This document shows, one piece after another, positions 10,472-17,781 of a DNA stretch of 22,317 nt. The notes beneath the pieces were generated by a model. The model searched no databases, was not told the origin of the DNA, and saw only the letters and a list, made by a program, of their open reading frames with translations. How positions within the stretch are numbered: the first letter of the stretch is position 1; each line of letters begins with the position of its first letter. Position numbers and translations under genes: made by a program. Location: assembly GCA_900404475.1 (NCBI GenBank), contig OUQQ01000318.1, forward strand, positions 1 to 22,317, in the 5' to 3' direction. The DNA comes from Spongospora subterranea (lineage: Eukaryota > Endomyxa > Phytomyxea > Plasmodiophorida > Plasmodiophoridae).

Positions 10472-12668
10472 ATGCTAACATCTCATCATCGAGTCTCGCA
10501 GTTGTCGGCACAAATTTGTGCTGGTGATGTCGATCCCGACCGGCTGCGGGAGAATGCACTTGCTGCTACCACGTCGTTCTCTCCAGCTGCGCTGAAGAAG
10601 ATCCTTGATCATTCCAATCATGAAATGCGAGATTCGCTGCGAGCGTTCCTTCGCCATCCGATATTTACCCCAAGATACAACATTTCAATGCGGATGGAAC
10701 GGGAAGTTGCGCTTGAGCGATTGCAGCGCATTTGCGAAGCCAAATATATCTCCGTTCTTGACTTCTGGAAAGATCCTCGTCGTATATTTGCATGCCATGA
10801 GCTAACAGGAATGAGAGACGGAAGCTGTGCTACAAAAATGACGGTTCAGTTTAACCTATTCGGGGGAACTGTTCTCAAACTAGGCACGAAACGGCATCAT
10901 GATCTGTATCTCAAAGGTATAGATAGCCTAGAAGTGATTGGATGTTTCGGATTAACCGAACTGGGTTACGGAAACAACGCTGTTGAGATGGAGACGACTG
11001 CGGTCTATGATATCGCAACGCAGGAATTTATTATCAACACTCCATCGTCGTTGGCGCAAAAGTATTGGATCACCAACTCCGGTATGCAATTGCCTGATTG
11101 TGTTGAACAAAAAACTAAACATATTGTAGCGGTACACGCGAAATGGTGTGTTGTGTTTGCACAATTGTACGTTTCCGAAAAGCATTATGGAGTTCATGCT
11201 TTCGTTGTTCGAATCCGAAATGAGGATCATTCGATTTGTAAAGGAGTACGAGTAGAAGACATGGGTCATAAGATTGCTTTGAACGGTGTTGATAACGGAA
11301 AACTTTGGTTCGAAAACGTTCGCATTCCTCGCGACAATCTTCTGAATAAATATTCGGACGTGTCACCATCAGGTCATCACCACGCGTTTCCTCTGGAATC
11401 AGATTTCTCAATCGCTTCTGTTTTGTAGGGGAATTCACCAGTTCGATTCCGCAAATCCGGGATCGCTTCTTGAAAGTGGCAGATCAGCTCTTATCGGGTC
11501 GTATTTGCATCGCCTCAATGATGATGGGAGTATGCAAAGTGTCTTTAGCGGTTGCTGTGCGCTACGCAGCAACACGGCTAACTGTTGGGCCGACTGGTCG
11601 CTCAGATACGCCAACTCTCCATTACCAACTACAACAGCGAGCACTAATGCCCTTGATTGCAAGGACGTATGCATTGAACATCGGTCTCGAGTTTGTGAAG
11701 GACAGGTACTCGGGAGTATTGGGAGATGTCAACGATCACCAAGAGATCGTTTTATTATGCTGCGCGGTTAAGCCAATTGTGGCGTGGCACGGGGAACGAT
11801 GTGCAACCGTATCACGTGAACGGTAAGTAATTTTCACCGAAACAGGAAAGCAGTATTCAACAACGGGCGCAGGTGTGGTGGGCAAGGCTATCTCTCTGCC
11901 AATCAAATCGGGCAAATCATTGGTTTTGCGCATGCTGGTAAGACCGGAGGCGAATTGAAATCAGACCAGTATCAATGTTGTTTTAGGACTGACGGCCGAG
12001 GGTGACAACCGAGTCCTTTGGCAGAAGGTTGCCAAAGAGATTCTCGATCGCGTTCGCCACGGCAAACACAAATTTGGCGTAGCCGGAGACTATAAGCATA
12101 GCCGTAACTGAATGTTGCACATTCTATGTGTGGGGTTTGATCGCGGTTAACAGATATATTGGTTGATCGGGAGAAACTACTCCTTCAGCAGTTAGGTGCT
12201 GCGATGAAAGACTCCAAAGAGAGCATGTTTGATATCTGGATGAAGAAGCAATCAGACACCGTCCAAATGTTGGCATTGGCATATACTGAAAGAATAGTCG
12301 ATGAGCAATTTCAGTTGGTCATATCATCACAACAAAAAAGTGATCCCGCTACAGCGGCCATACTGTCCAAACTCCGGGCTCTTTTCGTATTAGACGCTAT
12401 CGAAAACCAGTTGGGATGGCTTGTATGCAACAAACTGGTTAATGCCGAGGAAGGTCTCGAGGTATTTTGGCAAAAGATAAATCTTGAATGATGGAAAGAG
12501 CTAAATGTTGTCCAGATTCAAAGTGACAGTCGCAACCTTTGCGCAGTGCTTGGGAAAGACTCGCTGGCATTGTGCGAAGGATTTGGAATACCGGAACATG
12601 TATTGTCTGCCCCCATTGCACATAATTGGGTCGAATACAACAAAATCGATAATAACGGTGAAATCTGA
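10472..12668 (+). CDS. ACX: Peroxisomal acyl-CoA oxidase, 7 exons
   Basis: This FAD enzyme oxidises acyl-CoA to trans-2-enoyl-CoA with release of H2O2, the first step of peroxisomal beta-oxidation. Exons: 10472-11081, 11130-11372, 11429-11822, 11873-11937, 11987-12103, 12154-12461, 12516-12668. Together 1890 nt, 629 residues, typical for the family. Signatures in order: [59 protein letters not shown] (FAD/substrate block), [20 protein letters not shown] with [62 protein letters not shown], and a C-terminal [20 protein letters not shown]. The C-terminus (NNGEI) is not a PTS1. Residues 7-15 (RVSQLSAQI) fit the PTS2 pattern at eight of nine positions, supporting N-terminal peroxisomal targeting. 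The start is the first in-frame ATG. Convergent with the RING gene, 107 bp between stops. Confidence 0.93.
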
Positions 12669-12775
12669 CGTCCTAAGGGTCACAAAGGCAATTATCTGCT
12701 AAATAACAAACCTTTTATAATACATAAATACGACAATAAAAAAAAACGCAAAAAGATCATCGACAGCTAGTATCT

Positions 12776-13885
12776 TTAACGGCGCCTTCTTCGTTTTTGT
12801 TGACGTGGTCGTTCACCAGGATATTCAGAATCGACGATAGGGCCAGCAGGTGATCGGTATCGGCAATAGCTATTCAACCAAATTAGCTTGCGTTGGAGTT
12901 AGGCAATTTTACTGCCAACCTATCATAAGTAGCATTGTCCAGTAAACTGGCAGCTCTGCAACTGACTTCGTGGATAAAAAGTGAAATCGACGGTATATCA
13001 TGCAGAAAAACGGACAATATACGAATCGAGGCGTCCTGCCCTAACGTCCTCGCTTCAGATAGCACTCGGCAAACGGCCGACGTCGTGTAAGATAAAGAGG
13101 AATCCGCCTCGTTACTCAAAGCCATGATTTCTCTCCTGATCTGAAACACCAATTAGAGAAATACCTGTCGCGTCACTACAGAAAGGACGAACCCATAATT
13201 GAACATCATCTCTGGACAGCTGCTGCAGGGATGGCGGACCGTTATACGATGGCGGAGGGATGGCCTGAACCCCTATGTACTTAAAATCAGGCTCTGCCAT
13301 CACTACGACTATTGCCATTGCCTCGCTTATATATTGACTGCCTCCAGTTAAACAGAGACTCGGTCGTCGTTGAAGGAGGTTTACTTCCGACTCGACAAAT
13401 GGTGTCCCTATTTTGACTGCATAAGACAACAGACGATGGCTTTGGACAAAATACGCAGCGTACATGGTCGTGGTAATTCTGCAAATGGGACATGTCTGTC
13501 GACGCCTAATCCACGCAATGATGCATTGACGACAAAATGCATGGCGACACGAGACTGTGGACCATGTCGGGCATACAAGAGAAGACGACAAGCATACAGG
13601 GCAAGACGTAGAAACAGGCGATGCCGATCGGCATGGTGACGGAGAACGCGATGTCGACCGACTTTGTGTCGGAGAAGGCGATGTCGACCGACATGGTGAC
13701 GGAGAGGTCCTGCCTCTGATCGACACTCTGATCGACACTGCAGGCGACGATTCGTCTGAGAAAGATGAGTATGAAGAAGATTCCGGTTCCAGCTCTGATG
13801 ATGACGATGAATCTGGCGACAATGAAAACGACCACGATGACTCTGAATCTGACGGAGCTGAATCTGACGGCGATAATGACGCCAT
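12776..13885 (-). CDS. TOPORS-like C3HC4 RING E3 ubiquitin ligase, 5 exons
   Basis: Exons: 13885-13464, 13416-13307, 13272-13193, 13140-12920, 12869-12776, giving 927 nt, 308 residues. An N-terminal Ser-rich, RS-like tail (residues 1-90) leads into a complete RING-HC: C95, C98, C113, H115, C118, C121, C132, C135. After the RING come segments that align with the TOPORS family in order: SLFNWRQSIYKRG (compare ..RRQIY..), DDVQLWIRREIMALSNEADS (compare PWLRRELQAL), IRILSVFLHDIPSISLFIHE, and ATYDSYCRYRSP (compare YDRVVQY). The protein ends in an Arg-rich QQKRRRRR, probably nuclear. The 34-nt intron 13273-13306 is unusually short, and its exact donor is uncertain (31, 34 or 37 nt all keep frame). 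The others are 47-52 nt. TOPORS proteins act as nuclear ubiquitin and SUMO ligases; the substrate here is unknown. Confidence 0.8.
13632..13706. repeat. 30-bp imperfect tandem repeat inside the RING gene
   Basis: About 2.5 copies of a 30-bp unit (13632-13661, 13662-13691, 13692-13706). Units share ggaga and gcgatgtcgaccga cores. On the coding (minus) strand it specifies ten-residue periods such as SPSPCRSTSP / SPTQSRSTSR / SPSPCRSASP, an RS-like tract. It explains the long acidic open frame on the plus strand here, which is only the antisense of this tract. Confidence 0.75.
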
Positions 13886-14299
13886 CGCCAAGCTGCCGAT
13901 TACACCGTGACTACGATACACCAGTGGGCGGTGTGTAAATGCAGCCCAATCGTATCACAATCGCTCTAACATGTAAATTCTCCTACCGGTAGTCATTTGC
14001 ACCGCGCAAACCCCACCGCACATTTAGTAACAATGATCGTTCTGCCATTTGGAGCAACACGACACCAGTGATATAAATAAATACCGTACTGCATTTCTTC
14101 CTATTTGTTGCTTCATTGCATGGTAATCACGACGTGATTGTCCAAATAATAACCAGGGAAGGACACACGCGCAATATCTGTTTTGGAACTCGTCAATATT
14201 CAATGTGGTACTGTTCCAGAAGTATTAGGCGCGATCATCAGATATTTACCGATAGTAATCAACCCGTTTGGGGTATGTTTTGATATGATACTCACATGA
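13886..14299. promoter_or_regulatory. Divergent intergenic region, RING ligase / glutaredoxin-like
   Basis: 414 bp between the two divergent start codons (13885 minus, 14300 plus), so it presumably holds both promoters. I see no ORF, RNA gene, repeat or recognisable core-promoter motif in it. Confidence 0.4.
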
Positions 14300-14722
14300 A
14301 TGGGTTGCGGTACATCAACCGCTGCCAGCCCAATCGATATCGCCGTTGACGAGTTTCTAGCGAGCTCAACTGTTGTACTGTTTAGGTATATGAGGTTATT
14401 CGATCATGATCTGCTAGAGCTCTAAGACTTGCATATCAACAGCCATAAAGATAAATTATCAGATACGTTATCTGATCTGTTCACTTCCAACAACATCAAT
14501 TTCAAACAATACAAGCTAGACGCTCGAGCAGATGGACAAGCCGTGATCCATATCCTGAAAAACAGATTAGACCATCCAGACGAAATGCCGTTCCTTTTTG
14601 TGGATATGTTGTGCGTCGGAGGGAAAAAGCGCATTGAGGAGTTGCTGGAGAAAGGCGGCGAGGAGTTGCTGACCCGATGTCGTGTATATTCCAATAAAGA
14701 TCATGACAATATGGGGGAGTGA
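14300..14722 (+). CDS. Glutaredoxin-like protein without redox cysteines, N-terminal acylation motif, 2 exons
   Basis: Exons 14300-14385 and 14443-14722 (57-nt intron), 121 residues. The fold assignment rests on the order of elements: a short helix (IDIAVDEFLASS), the first strand VVLFSH, a helix (DTLSDLFTSN), the second strand FKQYKLDAR, the cis-Pro-type loop MPFLFVDMLCVGG and a final helix RIEELLEKGGEELLTR. This mirrors glutaredoxin VVVFSK...LF...YK..ELD...VP.VFI....GG. Where the active-site CPYC (or CGFS) should be, the sequence reads SHKDKLSDTL with no cysteine, so thiol-disulfide exchange by the usual mechanism is not expected. The N-terminus MGCGTS fits the N-myristoylation pattern (Gly2, Ser6), with Cys3 as a possible palmitoylation site, suggesting membrane attachment. 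The plausible role is binding or regulation rather than catalysis; no partner is evident. A diverged non-glutaredoxin thioredoxin-fold protein is the main alternative. Confidence 0.65.
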
Positions 14723-14823
14723 TCACTGATGTGATAACAACACAAACGTGGCAGAGGGTTCCTCATCTTCATGGTATTTATTAGTTAGGGCGGTGTTAAA
14801 TAAAATCTGTGCTTGGTCAGGGA

Positions 14824-15570
14824 TTATGGACTGTGCGGTTTGGGGCTGGGGGCTCCTGCTGCAACTTCCTCGTCATCGGGTCGAACGCGTCCGAACATCA
14901 ACAGCTGAGCTGCGGCCGCTACAACAGCTCCAACCATCGGGCCCAGAATGTAGATCCACGAGTGAGATGAAAAGCCATTGAGAACGGCAGCGGTTCCGAA
15001 CCATCGCGCTGGGTTAATTCCACATCCGTCGACTCCGACTAAAGCCAGATGCATCGCCCATACTGACATGCCAATAACCAACGGGGCGTGCGATCTAAAC
15101 GCGACTTTATCACTCGTTTGGACGCCTGCAGATGGCTGGACTGCCATGGAGAAGACTGTAGAAACCAGAATAAACGTGCCGGCTGCCTCGGCCAGAAATC
15201 CGCCTCCTGGTGAGACATTAGGGGCCAATTCCAGAGCACCCTTGAGCGAGGGGAGGATAAGGCGACCGATCGCCGTGCCCAATACACCCCCGGCGAGCTG
15301 GGCAATAATGTAGCCGAGAGCCACCAAGGGTGGGATGTTGCGGGTCAAGATCATGGATAATGTGACGGCGGGGTTGATATGGCCACCGGATACAGCAGCT
15401 GTCATGGCGATGGCAACGATCAGGGTCAGGCCAAAAGCGCTGGCGATCGCCATCAGATCTCCGCCTGACTTAGTTACCGTTAGGGTGGATCCAAGTAGAA
15501 ACACGGCCGTGCCGACGAACTCGGCAAATATAGCTCGAAGCTGTGTTCGGTCAAAGTCTAGGAACGACAT
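14824..15570 (-). CDS. AQP: Aquaporin, orthodox water-channel type, intronless
   Basis: A single exon of 248 residues. The reading frame continues upstream to 15636, but the first ATG is at 15570, giving MSFLDFDRTQLRAIFAEFVG, a normal MIP-family start. Both half-helix signatures are intact: SGGHINPAVTL (NPA at 66-68) and GCGINPARWFG (NPA at 186-188). By spacing from the NPA motifs, the selectivity-filter residues are F46, H174, C183 and R189. This is the F-H-C-R set of water-selective AQP1-type channels, so water rather than glycerol transport is expected. C183 corresponds to the mercury-sensitive cysteine of AQP1. Six hydrophobic segments are evident, with a polar tail (RPDDEEVAAGAPSPKPHSP). 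It lacks introns in a neighbourhood where most genes have several, and it is GC-richer than its neighbours by eye. Divergent from the dioxygenase gene. Confidence 0.93.
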   Translation of the reverse strand: MSFLDFDRTQLRAIFAEFVGTAVFLLGSTLTVTKSGGDLMAIASAFGLTLIVAIAMTAAVSGGHINPAVTLSMILTRNIPPLVALGYIIAQLAGGVLGTAIGRLILPSLKGALELAPNVSPGGGFLAEAAGTFILVSTVFSMAVQPSAGVQTSDKVAFRSHAPLVIGMSVWAMHLALVGVDGCGINPARWFGTAAVLNGFSSHSWIYILGPMVGAVVAAAAQLLMFGRVRPDDEEVAAGAPSPKPHSP

Positions 15571-16368
15571 AACGGAACTTGAAATGGGCAGGATCAAGCC
15601 AATCAAATACCGCGAAAAATGCAGAATGGTGGTCAACTATGCTGGCGTGTGCCTGGAGAACTGTAAGGCACGCGAAACTACATTCAACATCACGTGGAAT
15701 GAGTCATAACGACCACCATGTGGCTACTGAACAGTCATAACGACCACCATGTGGCTACTGAACAGATTAGCAGATTCTCTGATGAGGCTTCATTAGTTAC
15801 TATGAAGGCAATTCAAACGGGCCATTGGTGGTAATGGAATTACATCTGTGCGGTTTCCGTTGATCAGACTTGATACTGGTGCATTGAATGGAATGTAATT
15901 TGGGCGTAATCCTGCATTATTTGACCATCATTGGGTCTGAGTTAAGGCGGCGCAGCTGTTAACTACAGCAGTACAAGGTCATCAAGGACAATCAATCTGT
16001 GAAAGGCATCCCCCATGCGAGTCGCCGGATAGAAGTTGCCCCTTCACAATACTTATAGATTGTGATTTTGATGAGCAGGCATCAGCTCCCATAGACTACA
16101 ATAATCGCAAAATTCTTTTACTGAATATCCGCTTTTAATAACGGCGGAACTGCACTAAGTCGTTTGCTGTAAAAAAGGACAAAATGTTCGCAAATCATAA
16201 ACCATCATTACGGCAGTCGGATTCCACAGTAATAAATACACAAATTGAATGAGCGAACCTGATACCTTGCGTAGACTTGATATCGAGGAGAATTCCATTG
16301 TGACCATATCGCCAGGGACATCTCCTGACAGTTACGGGGTATATTAGAGCGACAATATTGCCAAGAGG
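15571..16368. promoter_or_regulatory. Divergent intergenic region, aquaporin / dioxygenase
   Basis: About 800 bp between divergent starts. It contains the 31-bp direct repeat at 15702-15763. It also has an upstream ATG at 16249, in frame with the dioxygenase and closed by TAG at 16345. If 16300-16365 (66 nt, GT-AG) were an intron, that ATG would add 18 residues to the dioxygenase; otherwise it is an upstream ORF of 32 codons. No other gene or RNA is visible. Confidence 0.45.
15702..15763. repeat. Two perfect 31-bp direct repeats
   Basis: Unit 15702-15732 is repeated without mismatch at 15733-15763. The unit begins agtcataacgaccaccatgt and continues ggctactgaac. It lies about 130 bp upstream of the aquaporin start and 600 bp upstream of the dioxygenase. 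It may be a recent slippage duplication or paired regulatory sites. Confidence 0.9.
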
Positions 16369-17004
16369 ATGCGGTCTGTGCCAGGTCTGATCGAAGCGGT
16401 CAAATCATGTCTAGGCACCGTTCCCGATTTAACTGCCCTCCCTCCAGAAACAGTCCGACATCTCAAGTCTCTGATGGACGATACTTCGATATCGTTTCCG
16501 TCGATCGGCATTCAGTTCCCTGATAATCCCGACCGCGTTCTGTATCTGGATTTATTTCATTGCGATTTGTTTGACCTAGGAATATTTATTATGCCTGAGG
16601 GCACCAGTATTCCAGCTCATGATCATCCGAACATGGTCGTACTTACCCGCGTTGTATGTGGCAAGGTAGTCGTGTCGGCTAATGATTGGGATGAGCGTTC
16701 GCCCAAGGTATCTGGTTCAGGATTGATGTATGGATCATGTCTAAGGCACGATGATCAAGTTCTCACCTGCAGTTCTCTTACTTCCTACCTCGGCCCCAAA
16801 ATTCACAATATTCATTCGATCAAATCAGTTGAAGACGCTGCATTCCTGGATCTAATCATCCCTCCATACGGTGATGATAGGCCATGCTCATATTTCACTC
16901 AAGACGGATCGGAGTTGAACCAATCAAGTGAGCCTCCTGACACGATCATTGTCCCATATAGGTTGGACACCATTGATCTCCAAAAAAAATCACCACCCAG
17001 CTAA
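16369..17004 (+). CDS. ADO: Cysteamine/plant-type cysteine dioxygenase (PCO/ADO family)
   Basis: A single exon of 211 residues. Members of this cupin family are non-haem iron dioxygenases that use O2 to oxidise free thiols (cysteamine) or the N-terminal cysteine of proteins. The latter makes them oxygen sensors of the Cys/Arg N-degron pathway. The iron ligands are readable: H84 and H86 in IPAHDHPNMVVLTRVVCGK, and H149 in KIHNIHSI. The C-terminal family block is IIPPYGDDRPCSYF. The N-terminal helical region (residues 1-40) is as expected for the family. The ATG at 16369 is a good fit; an upstream in-frame ATG at 16249 would need a small intron to be used. Free cysteamine versus protein substrates cannot be told from sequence alone. 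The neighbours suggest no pathway link. Confidence 0.9.
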   Translation: MRSVPGLIEAVKSCLGTVPDLTALPPETVRHLKSLMDDTSISFPSIGIQFPDNPDRVLYLDLFHCDLFDLGIFIMPEGTSIPAHDHPNMVVLTRVVCGKVVVSANDWDERSPKVSGSGLMYGSCLRHDDQVLTCSSLTSYLGPKIHNIHSIKSVEDAAFLDLIIPPYGDDRPCSYFTQDGSELNQSSEPPDTIIVPYRLDTIDLQKKSPPS

Positions 17005-17139
17005 TCCAAGTTCGCGATTTTATATATCCGTTTGCCATTCATTAATCAAATGCCTAATCATATTATAAAGATATCTCCATCTGTAAAAACTATTTGACCA
17101 CTAATTATATTTTGCCAATTATTGCAGTAGAACTTCCGC

Positions 17140-17763
17140 TTAGCAAAGCTCATATTGCAGTATCTGACAACAGCGAAACAAGTGGCCTGAATCGAGTTCA
17201 ATTCGATATATCGATAAAAGCCAATGGACCATCATTTTGTCAAACACCTTGATAAAATGGATGGTACAATACAGAGTGTGAGATATTATCGCGAACGTTT
17301 AGGCCAAGGTACCAAAACAGCTCGACAGGATGATAGCTGCAAACGAAATAATCCCGATTTTCTGCTGGACAGCGTATTTAACATCGTGTCAGATAATTGG
17401 ACCTGACACCTCAAAGGCAAATATATGTCTTTTGCAGCAGCGCAAAACCATAACGTTGACTGGGGCGAATAAAAATGGTTGATGCATTGTTGCCGTTTGG
17501 CAAGCAGAATTGCGAACGTTAGCATTTGAAAACAGTATCCTCGCTTTGTTCACAAAATCCAGCATTTTAAGCCCATCACTAACAATCAATTTCCCAGGAA
17601 GTGTCAGGCGGGAACCACAATCAATCGTCCCATCGTTATAAATAACAATGGAAACCAAAATGCGCGCCGTAATCCTGAATCCGGCGCGGCCTGTTCCATG
17701 GACAGCAATCGTAACGAAACAGGGCAGTGAGTGAGCGTTCGCTGAACGGAACCCAGTTCTCAT
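17140..17763 (-). CDS. Unrecognised gene, 3 exons, divergent from MRE11
   Basis: Exons 17763-17518, 17459-17313 and 17247-17140, joined across introns of 58 and 65 nt, give 501 nt, 166 residues. All phases are zero and the frame closes on TAA. The predicted chain has alternating hydrophobic strands (PCFVTIAVHG, FRITARILVSIVIYNDGTID, STLWFCAAAKDIYLPLRCQV), then FRLQLSSCRAVLVF and a cysteine-rich C-terminus (FRCCQILQYELC). It looks like a compact beta-rich domain but matches no family I can name. The start is uncertain. The sequence just before the first ATG (17763) resembles a 3' splice site (ccgtttcag), so an upstream exon under the MRE11 5' region is possible. Only 18 bp separate this ATG from that of MRE11. 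A spurious gene is the alternative. Confidence 0.5.
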
Positions 17764-17781
17764 CACGACCTGAAACGGATC

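Noticed and set aside
11439..11455. tRNA T-loop-like sequence (gttcgattcc) and a similar one near 11207
   Set aside because: Both lie inside well-supported acyl-CoA oxidase exons, and no cloverleaf can be built around them.
13557..13910. Long plus-strand acidic frame (117 codons, Asp/Ser/Glu-rich)
   Set aside because: It is the exact antisense of the Ser-rich repeat region of the RING gene, which has a complete RING domain and splice structure on minus.
14422..14694. Minus-strand frame of 90 codons
   Set aside because: Antisense shadow of the glutaredoxin-like exon 2.
15571..15636. 22-codon N-terminal extension of the aquaporin
   Set aside because: It has no ATG (the frame opens with TTG), and MIP proteins normally start near the MSFLDFDR position.
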